Source of the DNA: Flavobacteriaceae bacterium
GTDB taxonomy: Bacteria > Bacteroidota > Bacteroidia > Flavobacteriales > Flavobacteriaceae
DNA length: 64,000 nucleotides
Assembly: GCA_947446865.1 (NCBI GenBank)
Contig: CANFHX010000001.1
Location: 62,001-126,000 of the forward strand
Direction: 5' to 3'
Shown here in pieces: positions 43,860-53,001 of this stretch. Made by a program: the position numbers and the translations under genes. How positions within the stretch are numbered: the first letter of the stretch is position 1; every line of letters starts with the position of its first letter. The notes under the pieces are model-generated. The model worked only from the letters and a program-made list of their open reading frames with translations. It did not search any database and was not told the DNA's origin.

Positions 43860-44942
43860 ATGAATACAAAAGTTTTATTAGCAGGCTTTATTGCCTTTTT
43901 ATGCCTTACTAGTTGTAATACTAAAAAAGAAGAAAAAGAAGAAGAAGTTAAGTATACCGTTACCAATGCTGTTGTAATGGATACTACGTTTACGAAAGAA
44001 TACGTTTCGCAAATACGTTCGGTAAGAAACATTGAATTACGTGCACAAGAAAAAGGATACCTTCAAAATATTTATGTTGATGAAGGGCAATATGTAGCAG
44101 CAGGGCAGTTGTTATTTAAGATCATGCCTAAAATTTACGAAGCCGAATTGCTTAAAGCACAAGCAGAAGTACAAGCGGCTCAAATTGAATTGCAAAATGC
44201 TAAAATGCTAGCCGATAAAAATATCGTTTCTAAAAGCGAACAAGCAATGGCACAAGCTAAATTAGCCCAAGCCCAAGCAGAAGTTTCGTTGGCAAAATTG
44301 CATTTATCTTTTACCGATATTAGAGCACCATTTGCAGGAACTATTGATAGAATCCCTAAAAAATTAGGAAGTCTTATTGATGAAGGAGAACTACTAACGA
44401 GTCTTTCGGATAACAGTAAAATGTATGCTTATTTTAATGTTTCCGAACCAGAATATTTAGACTACCAAAGCAATGTTAACGGTAGAGCAAATACTTCTGT
44501 GAGTTTGCTACTTGCCAACAACCAACTTTTGAAATACAAAGGAAAAGTGGAAGTAATAGAAAGCGAATTTGACAGCGAAACGGGTAATATTGCTTTTAGA
44601 GCAAGTTTCCCAAATACGGATAAACTATTGAAAAATGGGCAAACGGGTAAGGTAGTTATGCAAGTGCCAGTTATAAATGCTTTGATTATTCCTCAAAAAG
44701 CTACTTATGAAATTCAAGATAAAAAATATGTTTTTGTTGTAGATAAAAACAATATAGTTAAATCAAGAGAAATTACGATTACTGGTGAAGTTCCTGATTT
44801 ATATGTTGTAAAAAGTGGTATAAACGCCAACGATAAAATCTTATTAGAAGGAGTTCAGAAAGTAAAAGACGACGATAAAATTAAATACGATTACCAAAAA
44901 CCAGAAGAGGTTCTCTCTCATTTGAAATTAAAAGCCGAATAA
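43860..44942 (+). CDS. RND efflux periplasmic adaptor (membrane fusion protein)
   Basis: A 360-residue lipoprotein adaptor. Lipobox LTSC puts the lipidated Cys near residue 20. The order of domains is standard: membrane-proximal strand, lipoyl half (ELRAQEKGYLQNIYVDEGQYVAAGQLLFKI), alpha-helical hairpin (AELLKAQAEVQAAQIELQNAK...), second lipoyl half (DIRAPFAGTIDRIPKKLGSLI), then beta-barrel. It links the inner-membrane pump to the outer-membrane channel. It is the first gene of a three-gene operon. The drug or solute exported is not evident. Confidence 0.93.
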   Translation: MNTKVLLAGFIAFLCLTSCNTKKEEKEEEVKYTVTNAVVMDTTFTKEYVSQIRSVRNIELRAQEKGYLQNIYVDEGQYVAAGQLLFKIMPKIYEAELLKAQAEVQAAQIELQNAKMLADKNIVSKSEQAMAQAKLAQAQAEVSLAKLHLSFTDIRAPFAGTIDRIPKKLGSLIDEGELLTSLSDNSKMYAYFNVSEPEYLDYQSNVNGRANTSVSLLLANNQLLKYKGKVEVIESEFDSETGNIAFRASFPNTDKLLKNGQTGKVVMQVPVINALIIPQKATYEIQDKKYVFVVDKNNIVKSREITITGEVPDLYVVKSGINANDKILLEGVQKVKDDDKIKYDYQKPEEVLSHLKLKAE

Positions 44943-44967
44943 TCGTAATCCTTAAAATCATAAATCA

Positions 44968-47900
44968 ATGTTTAATAAATTTATAGAAAGACCAGTCTTA
45001 TCGATAGTGATATCGCTGATGATTGTTTTACTTGGTGTTTTGGCTATGACGCATTTGCCAGTAACACAATTGCCCTCTATTTCTCCGCCAAAAGTTAATG
45101 TAACGGCAGCTTATCCGGGTGCTAATAATGAGTTGTTGATTAAATCCGTAGTAATTCCATTAGAAAGAGCCATCAATGGGGTTCCGGGAATGAAATATAT
45201 TGCATCCGATGCAGGAAACGATGGAGAAGCATCCATTCAGGTGGTATTTAATTTAGGTACCGATCCAAACCAAGCATCTATTAACATTCAAAACAGAGTT
45301 GCCTCGGTTGTAAATAAATTACCGCCATTAGTAGTTCGTGAAGGGGTTAAGATTACTCGTGAAGAATCGAACAACTTAATGTACATTAACTTATACAGTA
45401 AAGATCCTTCTATGGATCAAAAATTCTTATATAATTTTACCGATATTAATATCCTCTCTGAACTAAAAAGAGTAGATGGTGTTGGGGATGCAGATATTGT
45501 AGGTAACCGAGATTATGCCATGCGTGTTTGGTTAAAACCCGACAGAATGTTGGCTTATAAAATCTCTGCTGACGAAGTTATGGAAGCCTTAAGTCAGCAA
45601 AGTTTAGAAGCCTCTCCAGGAAAAACAGGAGAAAGTTCTGGTAAGAGATCCCAATCCTTTGAGTATGTATTAAAATATCCTGGGCGTTTTACTACGCAAG
45701 AACAATACGGGAATATTATTTTAAAATCAAACCCTGATGGAGAAATTCTTCGCTTAAAAGATGTTGCCAATATTGAGTTTGGAAGTTCCATGTATGATAT
45801 TTATTCCAGTTTGAATGGTAAACCATCGGCTGCTATTACTATCAAACAATCCTATGGAAGTAACGCTAGTCAGGTTATTAAGGATGTAAAGGCAAAATTA
45901 GCCGAAATCAAAAAAGAATCTTTTCCAAAAGGAGTAGATTATGAAATAAGTTATGATGCCTCCAAATTTTTGGACGCTTCTATTGAAAAAGTATTGCACA
46001 CCCTTATAGAAGCATTTATCCTTGTAGGATTAGTGGTATTCTTATTTCTTGGCGATTGGCGTTCTACTTTAATTCCGGCAATTGCGGTTCCGGTATCTTT
46101 AATAGGAACCTTTGCTTTTATGCAATTTTTCGGAATTACCATAAATTTAGTTACTCTATTTGCTTTAGTATTAGCTATTGGAGTCGTCGTCGATGATGCC
46201 ATCGTAGTTATCGAGGCGGTGCATGCCAAGATGGAAGAAGACCATTTATCGCCAGTCAAAGCTACTAAAAAAGCAATGGGTGAAATTAGTGGTGCCATTA
46301 TAGCTATTACTTTTTTAATGGCCGCAGTATTTATTCCGGTTGCATTTATGTCGGGTCCAGTGGGTATTTTTTACCGCCAGTTCTCTATTACTATGGCAAC
46401 AGGTATTATTTTATCTGGTATTGTAGCATTGACTTTAACCCCTGCACTTTGTGCTATGATGTTAAAAAACAACCACGGAGTTGCTAGAAAGAAAAGCCCA
46501 ATGAATAATTTCCTAGACGGATTTAATAATAAATTCAATCAACTTACAGGAAGATATCAAGGGGTATTAAGAAAAATAGTAAACAAACGGGTAATTACTT
46601 TTGGAATGTTTATTGCTTTTTGTACGGGTATTTTCTTTTTAAATAACAGTGTTCCTTCTGGATTTATTCCAAATGAAGATCAAGGAATGTTCTATGCAAT
46701 CATCCAAACTCCTCCGGGTTCTTCCTTAGAACGAACCAATGATGTAGCATTGAAACTTCAAAAAATAGCCGAAAAAATCGACGGTGTTAAATCGGTTTCT
46801 GCCTTAGCAGGTTTTGAAATCCTAACCGAAGGAACAGGAGCCAACTCGGGTACTTGTTTAGTCAACCTTAAAAGCTGGGAAGACAGAGAGCATTCTGTAA
46901 ACGAAATCATGAAAGAATTGGAAGAAAAATCCAAGGACATCACAGGCGCTACGTTGGAATTTTTCCAACCGCCAGCCGTTCCAGGTTATGGTGCAGCAGG
47001 TGGTTTTGAGCTACGTTTATTAGATAAAGCCGGTTCTGGGGATTACAAGAAAATGGAAACCGTGAATACTGATTTTGTAAAGGAGTTGAATAAACGTCCT
47101 GAATTAGCATCCGTGTTTAGTTTTTATAGTGCTAGTTTTCCACAGTACATGATGCGAGTGGACAATGATATTGCACAACAAAAAGGAGTTACTATTGATA
47201 ATGCGATGAACACCCTTTCTACCTTGGTAGGGAGTAACTATGAAATTAGTTTTATCAAATACGATAGACAGTACAAAGTTATTGTTCAAACATCCCCAGA
47301 ATATAGAGCTTTACCCGAAGACATCATGAAGTTGTATGTAAAAAACAATCGGGATGAAATGGTACCATTTTCTGCATTCATGCACATGGAAAAAGTATAC
47401 GGATTATCAGAAATCACCAGACATAATATGTTTAATGCTTCTGAAATAAGTGGACAATCTGGAAAAGGATACAGTAGTGGTCAGTCTATTAAAGCGATTC
47501 AAGAAGTAGCAGAAAAAAAACTACCTAGAGGATTTGGTATCGATTGGGCTGGTATTTCTAAAGATGAGGTAGGCCGTGGTAACGAAGCCATCTATATATT
47601 CCTAATCTGTTTGTTGTTTGTTTATTTGGTTTTAGCAGCACAATATGAAAGTTTTATATTGCCATTTGCAGTAATTCTATCCCTCCCTGCAGGTATTTTC
47701 GGGTCTTATTTGTTGCTAGCTATCTGCGGACTAGAAAACAATATCTATGCTCAAGTTGCTTTTGTAATGCTTATTGGTTTACTAGGTAAAAATGCCGTAC
47801 TGATTGTAGAATTTGCGGTTCAAAAACATGCAGCAGGATCTACCGTTTTAGAAGCAGCTATGGAAGGAGCTAAAGTAAGATTCCGTCCAATTTTAATGAC

Positions 47901-48135
47901 CTCCTTTGCCTTTATTGCTGGATTAGTTCCCTTAGTATTTGCAAACGGACCGGGGAAAATCGGAAATAGAACTATCGGTTCTGCAGCCCTTGGCGGAATG
48001 CTTTTAGGGACTGTAATTGGGGTATTGCTTATCCCTGGATTGTATTATGTTTTTGGTAGAATATCCGAAAGAACCAAATTTGTAAAAAACGAAGCTGAAA
48101 CTCCATTAACCGAAGAAATCGATTACCATGAATAA
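44968..48135 (+). CDS. RND multidrug efflux pump (HAE1/AcrB type)
   Basis: A 1055-residue inner-membrane proton antiporter with 12 transmembrane helices and two large periplasmic loops. The proton-relay Asp pair is in AIGVVVDDAIVVIEAVHAKM, and the TM10 Lys is in LLGKNAVLIVEFA. The N-terminus begins with FIERPVLSIVISLMI, typical of the HAE1 branch, and the porter domain has QVVFNLGTDPNQASINIQNRV. Length and motifs fit the AcrB family. It lies 25 bases after the adaptor and overlaps the outer-membrane factor by eight bases. Confidence 0.95.
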   Translation: MFNKFIERPVLSIVISLMIVLLGVLAMTHLPVTQLPSISPPKVNVTAAYPGANNELLIKSVVIPLERAINGVPGMKYIASDAGNDGEASIQVVFNLGTDPNQASINIQNRVASVVNKLPPLVVREGVKITREESNNLMYINLYSKDPSMDQKFLYNFTDINILSELKRVDGVGDADIVGNRDYAMRVWLKPDRMLAYKISADEVMEALSQQSLEASPGKTGESSGKRSQSFEYVLKYPGRFTTQEQYGNIILKSNPDGEILRLKDVANIEFGSSMYDIYSSLNGKPSAAITIKQSYGSNASQVIKDVKAKLAEIKKESFPKGVDYEISYDASKFLDASIEKVLHTLIEAFILVGLVVFLFLGDWRSTLIPAIAVPVSLIGTFAFMQFFGITINLVTLFALVLAIGVVVDDAIVVIEAVHAKMEEDHLSPVKATKKAMGEISGAIIAITFLMAAVFIPVAFMSGPVGIFYRQFSITMATGIILSGIVALTLTPALCAMMLKNNHGVARKKSPMNNFLDGFNNKFNQLTGRYQGVLRKIVNKRVITFGMFIAFCTGIFFLNNSVPSGFIPNEDQGMFYAIIQTPPGSSLERTNDVALKLQKIAEKIDGVKSVSALAGFEILTEGTGANSGTCLVNLKSWEDREHSVNEIMKELEEKSKDITGATLEFFQPPAVPGYGAAGGFELRLLDKAGSGDYKKMETVNTDFVKELNKRPELASVFSFYSASFPQYMMRVDNDIAQQKGVTIDNAMNTLSTLVGSNYEISFIKYDRQYKVIVQTSPEYRALPEDIMKLYVKNNRDEMVPFSAFMHMEKVYGLSEITRHNMFNASEISGQSGKGYSSGQSIKAIQEVAEKKLPRGFGIDWAGISKDEVGRGNEAIYIFLICLLFVYLVLAAQYESFILPFAVILSLPAGIFGSYLLLAICGLENNIYAQVAFVMLIGLLGKNAVLIVEFAVQKHAAGSTVLEAAMEGAKVRFRPILMTSFAFIAGLVPLVFANGPGKIGNRTIGSAALGGMLLGTVIGVLLIPGLYYVFGRISERTKFVKNEAETPLTEEIDYHE

Positions 48136-49561
48136 TAAAAAAGTTTATAAATTTCTTATCCCACTAAGTATTTGCTTGGCGGTGGTAAGTTGTAAAACAC
48201 CTGCTATTGCTCCTTCCAAAGCGAGTGCTGCAATTCCAGAATCGTATGCAACGAGTAAGGATACCAACAATACTGCAGCAACACCTTGGAAGAATTTTTA
48301 TAAGGATAAAAATCTTTCCGATTTAATTGATGTCGCTCTAAAAAACAATCAAGAGCTGTTGATTACTTTGCAAGAAATTGAAATTGCAAAAAATGATATC
48401 CGAGTAAGAAAAGGGGCTTTGTTACCTATGGTTGGTGTTCGAGCTGGCGCTGGAGTAGAGAAAGTTGGACGATATACCAGTCAAGGTGCAGGAGATGCAA
48501 ATACGGAAATTATGCCTGGAAAAGAATTTCCAGATCCCTTGCAAGATTACACTATAGCAGCGTATGCCCATTGGGAAGTAGATATTTGGAAAAAATTACG
48601 CAACTCTAAGAAAGCTGCAGTTAGTAGATATTTATCTACTATTGAAGGTAAAAACTTTGTAGTAACCAATCTTGTGGCTGAGGTTGCCGATTCGTATTAT
48701 GAATTAGTTTCCTTAGATAACCAATTGGAAATTGTAAGACAAAATATCAATTTGCAGAAGAATGCTCTAGAAATTGTAAAAGTTCAAAAGGAAGCAGCTA
48801 GAGCAACCGAATTGGCAGTACAAAAGTTTCAAGCAGAAGTATTATCTTCTCAAAGCAGGGAATTTGAAATTTTGCAAAAAATAAAAGAAACCGAAAATAC
48901 GATCAACTTTTTATTAGGTCGTTATCCGCAGGAAATCCCTAGAGATAAAACTAATTTCTTGAGTTTGGCGCCTTCTGTGGTTTCTTCCGGAATTCCATCC
49001 CAATTATTAGCAAATCGTCCCGATATTAAGCAAGCAGAATTGGAATTGGTTGCTGCTAAACTAGATGTAAAAGTTGCCCGTGCCGAGTTTTATCCCTCCT
49101 TGGATATTTCTGCATCTTATGGATTACAAGCCTTTAAATCCTCTTATTTATTCACGTTGCCCGAATCGTTATTGTATTCTTTAGTTGGAGATTTGGCAGC
49201 GCCATTGATTAATAGAAATGCCATAAAAGCAGAGTTTAAAAATGCTAATGCGCGCCAACTTCAAGCTTTGTACAACTATGAACGAACTATTTTAAATGCT
49301 TATTTAGAAGTTTCCACTCAGTTGTCTAAAATTAATAATTTGGAAAACCGATATAGTTTAAAGTCTAAACAAGTAGATGCCTTAAATAAATCGATTGATG
49401 TGTCTAATGATTTGTTTAAATCGGCTAGAGTAGATTATTTTGAAGTCTTGATGACCCAACGCGATGCCCTCGAAACCAAACTCGAATTGGTGGAAACCAA
49501 AAAAGAACAATTAAATGCCTCCATTCACATTTACCGAAATCTTGGTGGTGGTTGGAAATAA
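48128..49561 (+). CDS. Outer-membrane efflux channel (TolC/OprM/NodT family lipoprotein)
   Basis: A 477-residue outer-membrane factor. A signal peptide with lipobox VVSC (Cys about residue 22) fits the OprM/NodT lipoprotein branch. The two OEP repeats show the usual WKNFYKDKNLSDLIDVALKNNQEL start and the ANRPDIKQAELELVAAKLDVKVARAEFYPSLDIS second-half start. The start codon overlaps the pump's 3' end by eight bases. It completes the tripartite exporter. A terminator follows 16 bases downstream. Confidence 0.94.
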   Translation: MNNKKVYKFLIPLSICLAVVSCKTPAIAPSKASAAIPESYATSKDTNNTAATPWKNFYKDKNLSDLIDVALKNNQELLITLQEIEIAKNDIRVRKGALLPMVGVRAGAGVEKVGRYTSQGAGDANTEIMPGKEFPDPLQDYTIAAYAHWEVDIWKKLRNSKKAAVSRYLSTIEGKNFVVTNLVAEVADSYYELVSLDNQLEIVRQNINLQKNALEIVKVQKEAARATELAVQKFQAEVLSSQSREFEILQKIKETENTINFLLGRYPQEIPRDKTNFLSLAPSVVSSGIPSQLLANRPDIKQAELELVAAKLDVKVARAEFYPSLDISASYGLQAFKSSYLFTLPESLLYSLVGDLAAPLINRNAIKAEFKNANARQLQALYNYERTILNAYLEVSTQLSKINNLENRYSLKSKQVDALNKSIDVSNDLFKSARVDYFEVLMTQRDALETKLELVETKKEQLNASIHIYRNLGGGWK

Positions 49562-49577
49562 AAACTAGTTAATTGAA

Positions 49578-49607
49578 GAGTCGGTCTAATAGATCGACTC
49601 TTTTTTT
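49578..49607 (+). terminator. Terminator of the efflux operon
   Basis: Arms GAGTCGGTC (49578-49586) and GATCGACTC (49592-49600), one G-T pair, loop TAATA, followed by seven T. Confidence 0.93.
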
Positions 49608-49639
49608 ATAGTTTTTATTTTGTTTAACAAATGTTAGCA

Positions 49640-49669
49640 TTTGAAATCCTTTTCTAAAATGTATTTTTG
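49640..49669 (+). promoter_or_regulatory. Bacteroidota-type promoter for the aldo/keto reductase
   Basis: TTTG at 49640-49643 and TATTTTTG at 49662-49669 match the -33/-7 consensus with an 18-base gap. The start codon follows 26 bases later. Confidence 0.7.
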
Positions 49670-49695
49670 CAATTACTAGTACCTATAAAAACAAT

Positions 49696-50736
49696 ATGAA
49701 ATATACCAATCTCTCCAATTCCGATTTAAAAATTAGTACCATTTGCCTAGGAACCATGACTTTTGGCAACCAAAATAGTGAAGCCGAAGCGCATGCCCAA
49801 TTAAATTATGCAGTAGAACGTGGCATCAATTTTATTGATACTGCCGAAATGTATCCGATAGGAGGGAATGCCCAAATTGTTGGAAGCACCGAACGCCATA
49901 TTGGGACTTGGTTACACAAAATAGGTTCTTCCGAAAGGCAAAAGTTGGTGGTTGCTACTAAAATTGCAGGACCCCATCGCGGTATGGAATACATCCGTCA
50001 ACCTTTAGATTTCTCTAAAAAAAGCATTCACGATGCGGTGGATTTAAGTTTGAAAAATCTGCAAACCGATGTTATTGATTTGTTTCAAATGCACTGGCCA
50101 GAACGGGTTATGAATATGTTTGGGCAACGTGGTTTAACTAAAATTGATACCCATTGGCAAGATAATTTTGCCGAAGTATTGTCCATTTATGACGGATTAG
50201 TAAAGGATGGAAAAATAAAAAATATCGGAGTTTCTAACGAAAATCCCTACGGTGTGATGCGTTTTTTACAAGAAAGCGAAAAGAATAATCTTCCAAGAAT
50301 TGCTACTATTCAAAATCCGTATTCGTTATTGAATCGTTTGTTTGAAGTTGGCCTTTCGGAAATTTGTATGCGTGAAAACGTAGGTCTTTTAGCCTATTCG
50401 CCTTTAGGTTTTGGAACGCTTTCTGGTAAATATTTAAACGGAATTAATCCGGAATATAGAATGGCAAAATTCCCGCAATTCGTTCGATATACTGGCGAAA
50501 ATGCAGTGAAAGCCACTCGATTATATAATGATTTAGCTGAAGCAAATAATTTGACGATTGCTCAAATGGCATTAGCATTTGTACACCAACAAAGTTTTGT
50601 ATCTTCTACCATCATTGGCGCCACTTCTTTAGATCAATTGAAAGCCAATATAGATGCTTTTGAAGTAGTTTTATCCCCAGAAGTTCTAGCAGAAATTAAT
50701 AAAATTCAAGAGTTAATTCCGAATCCTGCTCCGTAG
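49696..50736 (+). CDS. Aldo/keto reductase (Tas-like)
   Basis: A 346-residue NADPH-dependent reductase. Catalytic Asp and Tyr are in FIDTAEMYP, Lys in VVATKIAGP and His in FQMHWPER, all at the expected positions. The C-terminal SSTIIGATSLDQLKANIDA block binds NADPH. Length and the NMFGQRG insertion match the Tas subgroup. The physiological substrate is unknown. The stop codon leads straight into a long TTCAGTG heptamer array. Confidence 0.9.
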   Translation: MKYTNLSNSDLKISTICLGTMTFGNQNSEAEAHAQLNYAVERGINFIDTAEMYPIGGNAQIVGSTERHIGTWLHKIGSSERQKLVVATKIAGPHRGMEYIRQPLDFSKKSIHDAVDLSLKNLQTDVIDLFQMHWPERVMNMFGQRGLTKIDTHWQDNFAEVLSIYDGLVKDGKIKNIGVSNENPYGVMRFLQESEKNNLPRIATIQNPYSLLNRLFEVGLSEICMRENVGLLAYSPLGFGTLSGKYLNGINPEYRMAKFPQFVRYTGENAVKATRLYNDLAEANNLTIAQMALAFVHQQSFVSSTIIGATSLDQLKANIDAFEVVLSPEVLAEINKIQELIPNPAP

Positions 50737-50857
50737 TATTCAGTGTTCAGTGTTCAGTGTTCAGTGCTCAGTGTTCAGTTTTCAGTTTTCAGTGTTCAGT
50801 GATCAGTGCTCAGTGCTCAGTGTTCAGTGTTCAGTGCTCAGTTTTCAGTTTTCGGAA
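50737..50857 (+). repeat. Heptamer array TTCAGTG (forward)
   Basis: About 16 tandem heptamers, mostly TTCAGTG with single changes (CTCAGTG, ATCAGTG, TTCAGTT), start two bases after the aldo/keto reductase stop codon. The mirror-image array of the same unit lies at 51230-51320. Confidence 0.93.
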
Positions 50858-51229
50858 CCTCAAAATTCATATTAAAAGGGTGAAAATTCAAGTTAATAAC
50901 CTGAATTTTCACCTTCCGAACCTGAAAATTCACCTTCCGAACCTGAAATTTCACCTTCTGAGCCTGAATTTTGATGTTATTTACCTGAAATTTCACCTTC
51001 CGAACCTGAAAATTCACCTTCTGAGCTTGAATTTTGAGGTTATTTACCTGAAATTTCACCTTCCGAACCTGAAATTTCACCCCAAAGACTGAAAATTGAG
51101 TCTTTTAGACTGAATTTTCACTCTTTTAAACTGAAAATTGAGTCTTTTAGACTGAAAATTGAGTCTTTTAACCTGAAATTTCACCCCAAAGACTGAAAAT
51201 TGAGTCTTTTAGACTGAATTTTTAGTTTT
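50858..51229. repeat. 21-bp palindromic tandem array, about 17 units
   Basis: Units of 21 bases follow the pattern CCTGAAATTTCACCTTCCGAA, with variants ending in TTCTGAG, CAAAGA, TTTTAGA or GTTATTTA. Each is centred on the dyad TGAAATTTCA or TGAATTTTCA. Sub-families occur: the first half is rich in CCTTCCGAACC, the second in GAGTCTTTTAGACTG. The 21-bp phase is the same as in the unrelated-sequence array at 2167-2336. Confidence 0.93.
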
Positions 51230-51320
51230 TACAGAACACTGAACACTGAACACTGAACACTGACCACTGAACACTGCCTTCTGACCACTGACCACTGCCT
51301 TCTGCCGACTGACCACTAAA
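51230..51320 (-). repeat. Heptamer array CACTGAA (reverse complement copy)
   Basis: About 13 heptamers of CACTGAA/CACTGAC/CTTCTGA form the reverse complement of the 50737-50857 array. On the minus strand they follow the stop codon of the DUF4139 gene (51323). The whole 586-bp intergenic region between the two convergent genes is therefore repeat: heptamers, 21-mers, inverted heptamers. Confidence 0.9.
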
Positions 51321-51322
51321 AC

Positions 51323-52945
51323 CTACAAGTTATCAATAACCTTATCCTTCGGATACTTCACTTTATAACTAATTCGGATTTTCTTAGTTTCATTGGGAGC
51401 CAATTTCAATTCCCAGGTAAGAATTCCGGTTTCGGTGTTTACTTTTGCTTTGCCATCTTCCAATAATTCAATGGTGATTTCTTTATCCGAACTCAATGGA
51501 TATTGATCTTTCAATAGCATTTCAATATCTTCTTTTTTATTGTTTCGAAGGGTTAAATCGTAGGTAAACGTTTGCTCTTTATAAGAAGACAAGAATTTGG
51601 TACCCGATTTATCTACGACTTTTTCTCTTTTGATAGAGATTTTTTTATCGCGTCCCATGCTTAAATTTAAGGTGTCGGTGGTTTGATTTGGGTTGATGTT
51701 GGTTTTGCCTACATACAAACCTTCAAAAATAATATTGGCTTCCCCAGGCAACAAATTGTATTTGGAATAATCATTAATTTCTGCCAATAAAAAGGCTTCT
51801 TTATCCACTCGTGGTGCAGCATAATATTTGTAAGTAGCAGGCAATTTAATTTCTTTCAACGCCACCGAATGCGCTTTACCATTGGATAAAATATCATACG
51901 GAATATCAATATCAAAAGAAACGTTGAGTTGGGTTTCCACATCAGTTGCGTTTATAGAACGCACTTCTTTGTCTTTTTTCATGGCATAACCTGTTACCAC
52001 AACTTGTTCTAATTTAACGCTAGCTGCTCTACCTTGAAGTTTATTACTAAGAACATCATCATTACTATAATCGTCTTGGTATCCATATCTCAAAAACCAA
52101 GATCCTAAAATAGGTGCTTGATTATTCTGATTTGGATTGCCGCTAGACAAAGTCAATTTCACTTTTTTCCAATCGATGCCTGTGTTTTGAGTTACTTGTG
52201 CTTTGTACATCATATTAATTGGATCTTTCACACTTACAGCACGCAAGTCATAAAAAGGTTTCCAATTGGCATTGTTGGTGATATAATTAATATCAAAATT
52301 CACATTTCCAGCAACTTCATTCATCACCTGAAGGATTAATTTTCCATCCGATGATTTGTCTTCTTTTTGGGTATTGATTTCAAGTTTTTTATTCAAATTT
52401 TGCAATTGAATAGCCCATTTGGTTTCTCTTTCTTGAAGCAAAGTAATGGTGTTGTTCAACTCGCTGCGTTTGGCTTTGTAGAAATCTACCAACTTCATTA
52501 GTTCGGCAATATTCAAGCCGGTATTAACACCTGCAACCATTTGATTTTTATCTAATAAATCAACGGTTTTAGAATTGGAAACTTTCTCAATTTGAATCTT
52601 AGCAATTTCCTTGTTTACAATAATAATGCTATCGCGCACTTTTTTAATGGCTGGATTGCTTTCGTCAATTTCGTATTCGGAGATGTAATTTTGAGTAAAC
52701 TGCACCGATAATACCGTCACCGAATTGGGTGCGCCAATTTGAACCGTATTTTCATTCAAATAATCGGCTACATTTTTAATGACAATTTCGCTCGTTCCTA
52801 CCGGAAGATTTACCGAAGTCGTTTGTTGTAATTCGGCTGCATTAAAATATACTGTAGCGGCTTTTACTTTTGCGGAAGCAAAAATTGGTTTTTGAGCAAA
52901 ACTAATTGCCGAAACCAGTACTGTGATAAGAAGTAATTTTTTCAT
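51323..52945 (-). CDS. DUF4139 (MuiA-like) exported protein with embedded TonB-plug-like motif
   Basis: A 540-residue protein with a signal peptide (1-17, ending AISFA). Residues 20-125 are a DUF4140-like domain (ASAKVKAATVYFNAAELQQ), followed by a coiled coil (about 120-200) and the DUF4139 beta domain to the end (WELKLAPNETKKIRISYKVKYP). Within it, at about 305-325, sits LEQVVVTGYAMKKDKEVRS, which closely resembles the junction before the plug domain of SusC-type receptors (VVVxGY). Related proteins are called mucoidy inhibitor A; function remains unknown. It is probably periplasmic or outer-membrane associated. Confidence 0.85.
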   Translation of the reverse strand: MKKLLLITVLVSAISFAQKPIFASAKVKAATVYFNAAELQQTTSVNLPVGTSEIVIKNVADYLNENTVQIGAPNSVTVLSVQFTQNYISEYEIDESNPAIKKVRDSIIIVNKEIAKIQIEKVSNSKTVDLLDKNQMVAGVNTGLNIAELMKLVDFYKAKRSELNNTITLLQERETKWAIQLQNLNKKLEINTQKEDKSSDGKLILQVMNEVAGNVNFDINYITNNANWKPFYDLRAVSVKDPINMMYKAQVTQNTGIDWKKVKLTLSSGNPNQNNQAPILGSWFLRYGYQDDYSNDDVLSNKLQGRAASVKLEQVVVTGYAMKKDKEVRSINATDVETQLNVSFDIDIPYDILSNGKAHSVALKEIKLPATYKYYAAPRVDKEAFLLAEINDYSKYNLLPGEANIIFEGLYVGKTNINPNQTTDTLNLSMGRDKKISIKREKVVDKSGTKFLSSYKEQTFTYDLTLRNNKKEDIEMLLKDQYPLSSDKEITIELLEDGKAKVNTETGILTWELKLAPNETKKIRISYKVKYPKDKVIDNL

Positions 52946-53001
52946 GTGATTTTAATGTCAATTAATTAATTAGTAACGAACTAATTTTATAAATAGTATT
53001 T

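Noticed and set aside
50757..51092. Frames of 80-111 codons across the repeat region at 50.8-51.1 kb, both strands
   Set aside because: A 21-bp (seven-codon) repeat without stops gives open frames on both strands automatically; the peptides are pure repeats.
50858..51229. CRISPR array
   Set aside because: Units are contiguous 21-mers without unique spacers, and no cas genes are present.
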